NCBI RefSeq assembly: GCF_001605725.1
Contig: NZ_CP011530.1
Span: forward strand, 3,472,001 to 3,536,000
Direction: 5' to 3'
Source: Mycobacteroides immunogenum
GTDB taxonomy: Bacteria > Actinomycetota > Actinomycetes > Mycobacteriales > Mycobacteriaceae
Length of the DNA stretch: 64,000 bases
In this document: one piece after another, positions 31,230 through 38,863 of the stretch
How the letters are laid out: each line of letters begins with the position of its first letter
How positions within the stretch are numbered: position 1 is the stretch's first letter
Notes under the pieces: generated by a model
Database searches by the model: none
The model's input: only the letters and a program-made list of their open reading frames with translations
Told to the model about the DNA's origin: nothing
Made by a program: the position numbers and the translations under genes

Positions 31230-32090
31230 TTAACGGGGTTCAACCATCCGTTGACAGCTCGGGCAGAAGTACGACGATCGGTTCATGAAGGCCTCCCGGC
31301 GCATGGCCCGTCCGCACCTGCGGCACGGCTCACCCTCGCGCCCGTACGCCTCCAATGAGCGCTCGAAATAACCGGATTCACCGTTCACATTGACGTACAG
31401 ATCGTCGAATGAGGTGCCGCCCTGCGCCAGCGCCAGGCGCATGACAGCAGCCGCGCTATCGAGGACCTCGGTGAGTTTGGCACGGCTCATGCCGTCGGTC
31501 AGGCGCCGCCCATGCACCCGCGCCTGCCAGAGCGCCTCGTCGGCGTAGATGTTGCCGACGCCGGAGACCACCGTTTGATCGAGCAGTGCGCGCTTGATCT
31601 CGGTGTGCTTCCCCCGCAATCGGGTGACCACAGCGCCTACCTCGAACAGTTCGTCCAGTGGATCGCGCGCGATATGCGCGACCGGCTCGGGAAGCTCGCT
31701 GCCGTCCACGGTGACCAGGTCGGTCACCATCCAGCCGCCGAAGGTGCGCTGGTCGACGAAGCTCAGTATCGCTCCGTCATCGAGTGTGGCGGCGATGCGC
31801 AGATGCTGAGGCTTGGCAATCGGTCCGATGAGCATCTGACCGCTCATCCCCAGGTGCACCACCAGCGCCTGAGCGCCGTGTGGGCCATCGAGGTTGAGCC
31901 ACAGATACTTCCCCCGCCGACCGGTGCCGGTGATCTGCTGTCCGGTGAGCAGTCCGGTGAGTTCAACCGACCCGCCCGGCTGCCTGCGCACGGCGCGGTC
32001 ATGGTGCACCGCGGTGGACGCGATGGTCTTGCCGACGAGGTGGTGGTGCAGTCCGCGGCGAACCACCTCCACCTCGGGAAGCTCAGGCAC
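31230..32090 (-). CDS. mutM: Formamidopyrimidine-DNA glycosylase
   Basis: A 286-residue DNA repair enzyme that removes 8-oxoguanine. After removal of the initiator, Pro-Glu-Leu-Pro-Glu is the catalytic N-terminus. The helix-two-turn-helix segment [14 protein letters not shown] and the C-terminal zinc finger (CRRCGRAM...YFCPSCQ) are intact. GTG at 32090 is required to place Pro2 correctly and overlaps the rnc stop by 8 nt. Confidence 0.95.
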   Translation of the reverse strand: MPELPEVEVVRRGLHHHLVGKTIASTAVHHDRAVRRQPGGSVELTGLLTGQQITGTGRRGKYLWLNLDGPHGAQALVVHLGMSGQMLIGPIAKPQHLRIAATLDDGAILSFVDQRTFGGWMVTDLVTVDGSELPEPVAHIARDPLDELFEVGAVVTRLRGKHTEIKRALLDQTVVSGVGNIYADEALWQARVHGRRLTDGMSRAKLTEVLDSAAAVMRLALAQGGTSFDDLYVNVNGESGYFERSLEAYGREGEPCRRCGRAMRREAFMNRSSYFCPSCQRMVEPR

Positions 32091-32793
32091 TCGACCCGCT
32101 GATGCCGTTCCAGGCCTCCGAAGCGGCCCTTTGTTCGGCCTCTTTCTTTGACCGCCCGACCCCCACACCGTGTGCGACGTCATTGACCATCACGGTGGCG
32201 GTGAACTCCTTGTCGTGATCCGGACCGGTCGAGGTGACCGCATACGCCGGCGCACCCCAGCCCTTTTCCGCGGTCAATTCCTGCAGGCTGGTCTTCCAAT
32301 CCAGACCCGCGCCGAGTTTGGGAGCCGTCTCCAGCAGCTCACTGAACAACCTCAGCACCACCGTGCGGGCGATCTCCAGGCCATGTTCGAGATAAACCGC
32401 GCCCAGGATCGATTCCATGCCGTCGGCAAGGATGCTGGATTTGTCGCGGCCACCGGTGTTTTCCTCGCCCTTGCCCAGCAGCAGATGCGCGCCCAATCCA
32501 TCGCCGGTCAGGCCGCGGGCCACACCCGCGAGTGCCTGGGTGTTGACGATGCTGGCGCGCAGCTTGGCCAAATCGCCTTCGGATCGGTCCGGGTGGCGGC
32601 GGTACAGCGTTTCCGTGATCGTCAGCCCCAAGACGGCATCCCCGAGAAACTCGAGCCTTTCGTTGGTGGGCAGACCACCGTTCTCGTAGGCGTAGCTGCG
32701 ATGAGTCAGCGCAAGCGTGAGCAGCTCATCACCGAGCTGTACACCAATCGCCGCGCGCAGCTCGTCGTGGCGATTGGCTGGGGCGGGACTCAC
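32083..32793 (-). CDS. rnc: Ribonuclease III
   Basis: A 236-residue double-strand-specific endoribonuclease for rRNA processing. The catalytic signature [14 protein letters not shown] (about residue 40) and a second acidic helix ([15 protein letters not shown]) are followed by a dsRNA-binding domain with [13 protein letters not shown] at the end. GTG start overlaps the DUF177 stop (GTGA). Confidence 0.95.
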   Translation of the reverse strand: MSPAPANRHDELRAAIGVQLGDELLTLALTHRSYAYENGGLPTNERLEFLGDAVLGLTITETLYRRHPDRSEGDLAKLRASIVNTQALAGVARGLTGDGLGAHLLLGKGEENTGGRDKSSILADGMESILGAVYLEHGLEIARTVVLRLFSELLETAPKLGAGLDWKTSLQELTAEKGWGAPAYAVTSTGPDHDKEFTATVMVNDVAHGVGVGRSKKEAEQRAASEAWNGISGSSA

Positions 32794-33326
32794 TGGTCAT
32801 CACCGAAGTTGGCCAGTTTGGCCCAGCGGGGGTCGATCTTGTCGTGATGATGACCGGGTTCGGCTGTCGCCAAAGCGATCCCGCAGTCGGGGCATAGCCC
32901 CGGGCAGTCCGGCCGGCAGACCGGTGCGAGCTCCAGGTCGGGCACGATCGCGTCGACGATCGTCTGCTCGAGATCAACCAGGCCATCGACGACCCGATGT
33001 ACCTCGTCTTCCTCGGTGGTCGCCTCGGTCTCGCTGTCCGGATACGCGAAGAGCTCGGTGAGGCTCGCATCCGCGTGGCCGCTGATGGGTTCCAAGCAGC
33101 GTGAGCATTCGCCGGCCAGATCACCGGAGATGGTTCCGGTGACCAGTACACCCTCGGACACCGATTCGACCCGCAGATCCATGTCTACGTCTGCGCCCTC
33201 GGGGATCGCGATGAGGTCGTTACCGATACGCACCGGGCTGGCAAAGGTGCGTTCGATTTCCCGCATCGACCCGGGGCGTCGCCCCAGCCCAAGGGCCAGG
33301 ACATCAAGTACGAAAGGTCCCGGCAT
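32790..33326 (-). CDS. DUF177/YceD-family protein
   Basis: A 178-residue protein (Rv2926c position). It has the family core [12 protein letters not shown] and a Cys cluster near the C-terminus ([13 protein letters not shown]), likely a zinc site. YceD proteins are linked to 23S rRNA or bL32 maturation; in many bacteria rpmF follows, but here the next gene is rnc. TAACAT 7 nt before the ATG suggests a leaderless transcript. Confidence 0.85.
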   Translation of the reverse strand: MPGPFVLDVLALGLGRRPGSMREIERTFASPVRIGNDLIAIPEGADVDMDLRVESVSEGVLVTGTISGDLAGECSRCLEPISGHADASLTELFAYPDSETEATTEEDEVHRVVDGLVDLEQTIVDAIVPDLELAPVCRPDCPGLCPDCGIALATAEPGHHHDKIDPRWAKLANFGDDQ

Positions 33327-33333
33327 GAAACTT

Positions 33334-33339
33334 ATGTTA
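33334..33339 (-). promoter_or_regulatory. Putative leaderless -10 hexamer of DUF177-rnc-mutM operon
   Basis: TAACAT (minus strand) 7 nt before the ATG at 33326. A copy of the short dispersed motif (33343-33364) lies 3 nt further upstream. Confidence 0.5.
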
Positions 33340-33342
33340 ACG

Positions 33343-33364
33343 CTCTTCCCCCCAGCGGCTCATC
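33343..33364 (-). repeat. Short dispersed motif, divergent copy
   Basis: On the plus strand it reads CTCTTCCCCCCAGCGGCTC followed by ATC. Over 20 nt it has two mismatches to the copy at 60986-61008. It lies between the sepIVA stop and the DUF177 promoter. Confidence 0.45.
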
Positions 33365-33369
33365 GCGAG

Positions 33370-34107
33370 TTAACGCTGCACGTAGTCGTGGGTCCCCGCA
33401 CCGGTACGCAGCTGGTGGCGCCCACGGCCCACCGAACGCAGCGTGCCGTTGAGGTAATCCTCGAACTCGGCCAGCTTGTTGTCGACGTAGATATCGCATT
33501 CACCACGCAGGCGATCGGCCTCGGCGTGTGCCGCGTCGATCAGCCGGGTGGACTCGGCGTTCGCTGCCTGAACCACCTCGGTCTGAGCCACCAGGCGCTG
33601 CTGCTCCTTGATGCCTTCCTGCACAGCCTTGTCGTAGGACGCGTTACCCGAATCGACCAGGCGGTCTGCCTCTGCCTTGGCGCGTGCGATGGTGCTTTCC
33701 TGCTCGCGCTTGGCGTTGGCGATCGTGCGAGCCGCCTCTTCCCTTGCTTCGCCGACGGTCTGCTCGGCGTGGTTGCGGGCTTCGGCGACCATGCGGTCGG
33801 CCTGCGACTTGGCATCGGCCAGCAGCCGATCTGCCTCGTTGCGGGCGTGGCCGAGTGTCTGCTCGGCCTCGGCGTTCGAATTGCCGATCACTGTCTCGTG
33901 ATGCTCTTTGGCCTCACGCAGCAGCGCGTCGCGGGCATCCAGAACATCCTGGGCGTCGTCGAGCTCGCCGGGGATCGCGTCCTTGATGTCGTCGATCAGT
34001 TCGAGGACATCGCCGCGGGGCACGACGCATCCGGCGGTCATCGGAACGCCGCGCGCTTCTTCCACAATGGCGCCCAGTTCGTCGAGCGCTTCAAATACTC
34101 GGTACAC
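33370..34107 (-). CDS. sepIVA: DivIVA-like septal protein SepIVA
   Basis: A 245-residue coiled-coil protein, ortholog of Rv2927c, essential for division and cell elongation in mycobacteria. The N-terminal YRVFEALDELGAIVEEARG is the DivIVA-like cap, followed by heptad-rich Ala/Glu sequence with repeated EADRLLADAK-type units. The highly conserved end LNGTLRSVGRGRHQLRTGAG is present. GTG at 34107 gives the same 245-residue length as Rv2927c; GTG at 34134 would add nine residues. Confidence 0.9.
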   Translation of the reverse strand: MYRVFEALDELGAIVEEARGVPMTAGCVVPRGDVLELIDDIKDAIPGELDDAQDVLDARDALLREAKEHHETVIGNSNAEAEQTLGHARNEADRLLADAKSQADRMVAEARNHAEQTVGEAREEAARTIANAKREQESTIARAKAEADRLVDSGNASYDKAVQEGIKEQQRLVAQTEVVQAANAESTRLIDAAHAEADRLRGECDIYVDNKLAEFEDYLNGTLRSVGRGRHQLRTGAGTHDYVQR

Positions 34108-34213
34108 GGCTACACCCTTCACGCGAGTTTCCACTGTTACCAGTGTGCCTGGTGTGACTCCTGTGACCGTGCTAGCTGACCGGTGTGTCGGCTATTTCTG
34201 CGCGGCCTGTTTT

Positions 34214-34699
34214 CTATTGTGCCTGGCCACGCAGTTTCCCGAGAAGTCGTTGATGAACAGAAGCCGGCAGCAACGCCGAGACATCTCCCCCGTAGGTCGC
34301 CACCTCCTTCGCAAGTGACGACGAGACGAACGAATACGCGGGTGCGGTAGCGACGAAAAACGTGTCCACCCCGGCGATGTGCTTGTTCATCTGCGCCATC
34401 TGCAGCTCGTATTCGAAATCGGTACCGGTGCGCAACCCCTTGACGATGGCATTCATGCCACGTTCTCTGACGAAATCAACCAGCAGACCCTGCCCCGATT
34501 CGACCCGCAGATTGGGCAGATCGGCCGTGGACTCACGGATCATCTCGATGCGCTCGTCAATAGTGAACATGCCCGCTTTGTTCGGGTTGATCAGCACGGC
34601 GACGATCACCTCGTCGAACTGTGCCGCGGCTCGTTCGAACACGTCCAGGTGCCCAAGGGTCACCGGATCGAACGAGCCGGGGCACACGGCTCCTGTCAT
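34214..34699 (-). CDS. coaD: Phosphopantetheine adenylyltransferase
   Basis: A 161-residue enzyme of coenzyme A synthesis, making dephospho-CoA. The nucleotidyl-transfer motif [17 protein letters not shown] (T/HxGH) and the [16 protein letters not shown] segment are intact. The ATG overlaps the stop of the HdeD-like gene (ATGA), so they are co-translated. Confidence 0.96.
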   Translation of the reverse strand: MTGAVCPGSFDPVTLGHLDVFERAAAQFDEVIVAVLINPNKAGMFTIDERIEMIRESTADLPNLRVESGQGLLVDFVRERGMNAIVKGLRTGTDFEYELQMAQMNKHIAGVDTFFVATAPAYSFVSSSLAKEVATYGGDVSALLPASVHQRLLGKLRGQAQ

Positions 34700-35256
34700 A
34701 CGGCAGATTTTGTGGCCGAGCGAATGCCGATACCGCTACCGATCTGCAGTACGCCGATCACGATGAGCCAGATGCCGACCACCAGCGCGAGCGTGAAGAT
34801 CGAGCTGATCGGGTAGACGATGAGCACGACGCCCGCGATCGTCGAGATGATCCCGCTGAAGATCTGCCAGCCCCGGCCAGGCAGTTCCTTGTCACCAACG
34901 GCGGTGATGGTGCCCGCGATACCCTGCGCGATCCAGCCGACACCAATCCAGATGGCCAGCAACAGAAGCGAATTCAACTCGCTCTTGAAGCACAGCACAC
35001 CCAGGATGAAGGAGACCACACCGGTGAGAAACAGCAATACCCGCATACCAGCCGACGACACCGGCAGCGTGAAGGCGAACACCACCTGCGCGACACCGGA
35101 GATCAAGAGATACGCGCCGAAGGCGTACGCGGCGACGAGCACGGTGATTTGAGGCCATATCAGCACCAGTGCGCCGATAATTACCGCCAAAACTCCTGAT
35201 ACCAACGCGGATTTCCAGAGATGCTTGACGAGGTCCTGCCCGACACTTGTAGTCAT
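34696..35256 (-). CDS. HdeD-family (DUF308) membrane protein
   Basis: A 186-residue protein with six hydrophobic helices in three pairs. Each pair has the family pattern of Gly-rich helix then [19 protein letters not shown] or [11 protein letters not shown]. HdeD proteins are associated with acid resistance in E. coli. ATG at 35256 has TACCCT 7 nt upstream, a leaderless -10 candidate. It precedes coaD in the same unit; a functional link is not obvious. Confidence 0.82.
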   Translation of the reverse strand: MTTSVGQDLVKHLWKSALVSGVLAVIIGALVLIWPQITVLVAAYAFGAYLLISGVAQVVFAFTLPVSSAGMRVLLFLTGVVSFILGVLCFKSELNSLLLLAIWIGVGWIAQGIAGTITAVGDKELPGRGWQIFSGIISTIAGVVLIVYPISSIFTLALVVGIWLIVIGVLQIGSGIGIRSATKSAV

Positions 35257-35263
35257 GGAACCA

Positions 35264-35269
35264 AGGGTA
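35264..35269 (-). promoter_or_regulatory. Putative leaderless -10 hexamer of hdeD-like/coaD unit
   Basis: TACCCT (minus strand) 7 nt before the ATG at 35256, with no Shine-Dalgarno. Confidence 0.45.
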
Positions 35270-35342
35270 TTTCCTCGGGAACGCAAATGCGCAGTTATAG
35301 GGCGCAATTCGCTCAGTGCGTTATGCGCTTAACACGATTCCG

Positions 35343-35807
35343 TTATCTGGCCGGGCAGGTGAACTCGAGTTCGAAGGTCGCCGGCGTGCTCAGGCCGGCC
35401 GTCGCGGGGCCGGCAATCTTGTAGGACTGGCCCGACTTTGTGACCGTCGGCTTTGCTCCGCCATTCGACGAGCGATAGGTCACCGGCTGACCGTCTACGA
35501 CACCGAGAGTCAGGCTTTCCAGCGATGGGCGCTCGCCCGCCGTCAGCCTGGCGGCAATGCCGTCGTTATCGCTGCCGATGTTGACAAAGGTCATCTCTGC
35601 GGCGGTAACACACTCGACCTGATTCTCGACCGATCTGACCGTGCCGTTGACGACGACACGGGGACCTGCCGCCGGCGCGGCACTCTCCGAAATCGGTACC
35701 GGATGACTGATCTGCGAGTCGCGGTGCACGCCCCCGCCCGACGAGCAACCCACCAGACATGCACCGGCCAACACCGCACTACCCACCACCACACTGCCGT
35801 AACGCAT
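35343..35807 (-). CDS. LpqH-family (19 kDa antigen) lipoprotein
   Basis: A 154-residue lipoprotein. The signal peptide ends in the lipobox LVGC-SS (Cys about residue 21). The mature domain (VVVNGTVRSVENQVECVTA, NIGSDNDGIAARL, ATFELEFTCP) matches the mycobacterial 19-kDa antigen fold with two conserved cysteines. Anchored to the membrane; LpqH is a TLR2 ligand in M. tuberculosis. GGGAGGG lies 7 nt upstream of the ATG. Confidence 0.87.
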   Translation of the reverse strand: MRYGSVVVGSAVLAGACLVGCSSGGGVHRDSQISHPVPISESAAPAAGPRVVVNGTVRSVENQVECVTAAEMTFVNIGSDNDGIAARLTAGERPSLESLTLGVVDGQPVTYRSSNGGAKPTVTKSGQSYKIAGPATAGLSTPATFELEFTCPAR

Positions 35808-35863
35808 TGACGCCCTCCCACTAGCACCCGCACCGACCCGGCTCAGACTAGTTCGGCCACGCA

Positions 35864-36775
35864 CTAGTCCCACCAGAAACTCCAGGTTCGGGCCGTGCTG
35901 ATCTGGCGGGCGTACGCGCTCAGCGTGCCCGCTCCCTGGTCAATGTTGTCGGGACAAAAGCCGTAGTGCTCGTAACCGACCGCAGTCGCGAGGTCGGCAC
36001 CCGGTGGACGCGTCACCTCCACCTCGATCGATGCCAGGTCCACCGTCGTGACCACCGCGCCGAATCTGTCTTCCCAGGAGCGGAGCACCGCCGACAGTTC
36101 CGCCTCCGTGATGTCGTAGTTCACGCCATGGGTCCAGCCCAGGGCATTCAGTGTGTCGGCGGGCCGGGTCACCGGCACCAGCAGCAGGAAAGATCCTTGT
36201 CTCAGTTGATCTCCGGTAACTGGGAGCGCACGTTGCGGTAGCTGGGTGCGCTGATTGAGCGTGATAGGCGTGACCGGCACATCGATGGCCGATGCGCCGG
36301 ATGACAACACCTGTTTAGCCAGAAAGGATCTCGCGTCGACTGCCGACACATCGGCGGGATCAGCCCGCCATGCCTGGTCTTGAGGGTCTGACCAGGAATC
36401 ACTGGAAGCCAAGGGCCACAGACCCGTTCGGTCGAATCGGCCGGCCAGGCGCAGCCACAGCGATTCGATATCCAGCACCGTGCTGTTACTCACCCACGCC
36501 AGTGGACGTCCGCTCACACTCGCGATCAGATGCCCCTCGGGCAGCCTGATGCCGTCCAGGCTCCACTTCGCCGCATCCTGCGTGCGGGGCAGGGCGCCCG
36601 CATGTTCGGCCCGCACCGGCACCAGCAGTTCCGCGTAGGACGGCAGATCGTGGGCCGGCTCAGGATCCCCTGCGATCGTGTGCCTACCCCAGTAGGCCTG
36701 ACCGAACAGGAAGGTCAGTCCGAGCACGAGGACGGCAATGATTGCGCTTAGCGACGTCCACCCTTTTGGCCCCAC
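35864..36775 (-). CDS. Membrane-anchored DUF4253 protein
   Basis: A 303-residue protein with one N-terminal transmembrane helix (about residues 8-28). The C-terminal 110 residues carry the DUF4253 pattern: LRSWEDRFGAVVTTV, then EHYGFCPDNIDQGAGTL, and end WSFWWD. The function of DUF4253 is unknown. TAATCT 6 nt before the GTG start suggests a leaderless transcript. Together with its neighbours it forms a run of envelope genes. Confidence 0.78.
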   Translation of the reverse strand: MGPKGWTSLSAIIAVLVLGLTFLFGQAYWGRHTIAGDPEPAHDLPSYAELLVPVRAEHAGALPRTQDAAKWSLDGIRLPEGHLIASVSGRPLAWVSNSTVLDIESLWLRLAGRFDRTGLWPLASSDSWSDPQDQAWRADPADVSAVDARSFLAKQVLSSGASAIDVPVTPITLNQRTQLPQRALPVTGDQLRQGSFLLLVPVTRPADTLNALGWTHGVNYDITEAELSAVLRSWEDRFGAVVTTVDLASIEVEVTRPPGADLATAVGYEHYGFCPDNIDQGAGTLSAYARQISTARTWSFWWD

Positions 36776-36781
36776 CCCGGA

Positions 36782-36787
36782 AGATTA
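36782..36787 (-). promoter_or_regulatory. Putative leaderless -10 hexamer of DUF4253 gene
   Basis: TAATCT (minus strand) 6 nt before the GTG start at 36775. Confidence 0.45.
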
Positions 36788-36796
36788 GCTGAGCGG

Positions 36797-37342
36797 TTAT
36801 CCCACCGGTTGATCCGAGGCCGGATCCGGACTGTCCGCCGGCGGGGGCTGCGGACATTTGCTGGTACCGGCGGGGTGTTGATTCTGCATGGAGGCCAGGG
36901 TGCTCTCGGGAATCACACCCGAGAATCGGTCGGTAACGGACTTCAGCAGCGATCCCGATCCACAGATTCCGTTGACCGGCGATACCGGGCTCGTTGGCGA
37001 GAGCACGGGTCCGTCTGCCGCCAATGGCCCACCGGACGCGGTCAGCGGTCCGTTGGCCGAGAGCGGACCGGTGGGCGACAACAACGGCCCTTCCGCCGAC
37101 AGCGGACCTCCGGGTGCCCCCAAACCTGCTACCTGCGAAGGCAACCCGGCCGACAACGCGTCGCTGGCCACCGACGGTGCCACCGCGGTTTGCGCGCCCC
37201 CCGGCAGCAGACTGGCCACGGGCGACTGCACGGCGGGTGCGGGCGGGGCCGGGGCATCGCCGTCGTCGGCCAGCGCGACGCCCGCGGCGGCGAGGGACAC
37301 CAGGCCAGAAGCCACCGCTATCGCTGCCGCTTTACACCACAT
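36797..37342 (-). CDS. Secreted Gly/Pro/Ser-rich repeat protein
   Basis: A 181-residue exported protein with a signal peptide (residues 1-25, ending AAGVALA). The middle (about residues 78-125) has imperfect repeats of 12-14 residues: GPLSAEGPLLSPT, GPLSANGPLTAS, GPLAADGPVLSPT. The C-terminus holds two cysteines (NGICGSGS, SKCPQPP) and a Pro-rich tail. No enzyme domain is visible; it may be a cell-wall or surface protein. TAGACT 8 nt before the ATG could be its -10 box. Confidence 0.72.
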   Translation of the reverse strand: MWCKAAAIAVASGLVSLAAAGVALADDGDAPAPPAPAVQSPVASLLPGGAQTAVAPSVASDALSAGLPSQVAGLGAPGGPLSAEGPLLSPTGPLSANGPLTASGGPLAADGPVLSPTSPVSPVNGICGSGSLLKSVTDRFSGVIPESTLASMQNQHPAGTSKCPQPPPADSPDPASDQPVG

Positions 37343-37364
37343 GGGCAGCCAGTCTAGGTGTCCT

Positions 37365-38264
37365 TCAGCCGACGTGCTGGCCGAACCATCCGGTGAGACG
37401 CTGCCAGGCATCCACCGCCGCGGTGGCGTTGTAGCGCGGCCCGCTGTCGTTGAAGAAGGCGTGATCGGCCCCCGGTTCGACGACGATCTCGTGCACCAAT
37501 CCGGCCTGCTGCAGCGCGGCGGCGGCCTGGTCTTTCGACGCGGTGACTCGCTTATCGAGCTCGCCGTAGAAAGCCAGGACAGCGGCCTTGGACCGCGAGA
37601 AGTCGGGGTTGTCCGGAAGCGGGCCGTAGAACGGGGCGGCCGCGGCCAGCCGGGCCTCCCCCGAACTCAGCAGCTGCCAAACCAGGCCACCACCGAAGCA
37701 GAAGCCGACCACACCGGCAGGCTTCCCCGGAACCCGTCGCAGAATCTCGTCCACACCCGACTTCAGATCGGCGACAAACCGTTCCGGCGTGATCTTGCCC
37801 AGTGCGCCCGTCGCCTCCGCGGGGTCTTTGAACATCGACGTGCCCCCCTCTTCGGACAACAAGTCAATGGCCAGCGCCGAATACCCCACGCCCGCAATCC
37901 GTCCCGCGACGGAGCGAACCCAATCGGTCAGGCCCTTGTTCTCATGTATCACCAATATCGCGCCGCGCGGCTGGGCGGCCGTCGCCCAGGCGCCCTGCAA
38001 TGTGCCACCGGGACCACTCCAGGTGATCGGCTCGGTCGCGACCGCCTTGTCCATGCCGGGCGGAGGTGACGAGGAACCCGCGGCGGTCGGGGCCGGCGTC
38101 CCGGCCGGCTTGTTCTCGGTGTCGCAGGCAGCGATGAGCGCACTGGCGGCAGCGGCACCGACACCCAGCAGTGCGAGCCGCCGGAACGCCTCTCGACGCG
38201 TCAACAGTCCCTCGATATGGTCCGTAGCGATCTCTTCCGCGATATACCGCTGCAACGGGGTCAT
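37365..38264 (-). CDS. Dienelactone-hydrolase family lipoprotein, Tat-like signal
   Basis: A 299-residue alpha/beta hydrolase. The N-terminus has a twin-Arg sequence (TRREAFRRLALLG), a hydrophobic stretch, and a lipobox ALIAAC. Catalytic residues are those of dienelactone hydrolases: Cys in VVGFCFGGG, Asp in FYGELDKRV, His in GADHAFFND. The substrate is not known. ATG at 38264 is chosen because the Tat-like signal starts shortly after it. Confidence 0.85.
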   Translation of the reverse strand: MTPLQRYIAEEIATDHIEGLLTRREAFRRLALLGVGAAAASALIAACDTENKPAGTPAPTAAGSSSPPPGMDKAVATEPITWSGPGGTLQGAWATAAQPRGAILVIHENKGLTDWVRSVAGRIAGVGYSALAIDLLSEEGGTSMFKDPAEATGALGKITPERFVADLKSGVDEILRRVPGKPAGVVGFCFGGGLVWQLLSSGEARLAAAAPFYGPLPDNPDFSRSKAAVLAFYGELDKRVTASKDQAAAALQQAGLVHEIVVEPGADHAFFNDSGPRYNATAAVDAWQRLTGWFGQHVG

Positions 38265-38317
38265 GACGAGAAGTCTGCGCCCGATAGGTAAACGGTGGCT
38301 GTGGATTGCCTGGGCGG

Positions 38318-38863
38318 TTACAGAGATCCCAGCTCGAGTCGCGTACCGCCGTACTTGCGAGAGGTCACTTCCCAGCCATCCGGCCACACCGCTTCCGGCC
38401 CCGATGCGTCACGCTCCAGCACCACCAGCGCCTCGTCGGTTACCCAGTGATCGGTCAGCCGCCGCAGCAGGGCCGAAACCTCTTCAGCGGAAACCGAATA
38501 CGGCGGATCAGCCAATACCAGGTCATAGGCACGGTTGGGTGATGTCGTGAGGAACGTCGACACCGGCGATTGCCGCAACTCGGCACCGGGCAACCCCACC
38601 ACCGCGATGTTGGCCGAGATCACCTTGGACGCCGCGGCATTCGACTCGACGAAGGTCACGTGCCGCGCACCGCGCGAAAGCGCCTCCAGCCCCAACGCAC
38701 CCGAACCCGCGAACAGATCAAGCACGACGATCCCCTCGAAGTCCAGGCGCGCCTCCAGCATGCTGAACAGCGCCTCACGCACCCGATCCGTGGTCGGCCG
38801 GGTACCCTTCGGCGGCACCGCGATCCGGCGTCCGCCCGCGGTACCGGCGATGATCCGGGTCAG
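38318..38863 (-). CDS. rsmD: 16S rRNA m2G966 methyltransferase RsmD, apparent CTG start
   Basis: A 181-residue SAM-dependent methyltransferase acting on 30S subunits. Motifs: RPTTDRVREALFSML, the SAM-binding LDLFAGSGALGLEALSRGA, and LVLADPPYS. The conserved RsmD N-terminus TRIIAGTAGGRRIA is encoded upstream of the first GTG (38818), and the only possible start before it is CTG at 38863, overlapping the pca stop as CTGA. Starting at 38818 would lose 15 conserved residues. Confidence 0.9.
   Translation of the reverse strand: MTRIIAGTAGGRRIAVPPKGTRPTTDRVREALFSMLEARLDFEGIVVLDLFAGSGALGLEALSRGARHVTFVESNAAASKVISANIAVVGLPGAELRQSPVSTFLTTSPNRAYDLVLADPPYSVSAEEVSALLRRLTDHWVTDEALVVLERDASGPEAVWPDGWEVTSRKYGGTRLELGSL

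Noticed and set aside
34120..34150. GlnR-like sequence GTAAC-AGTG-GAAAC upstream of sepIVA
   Set aside because: Half sites are 4 nt apart rather than 6, and sepIVA has no link to nitrogen control.
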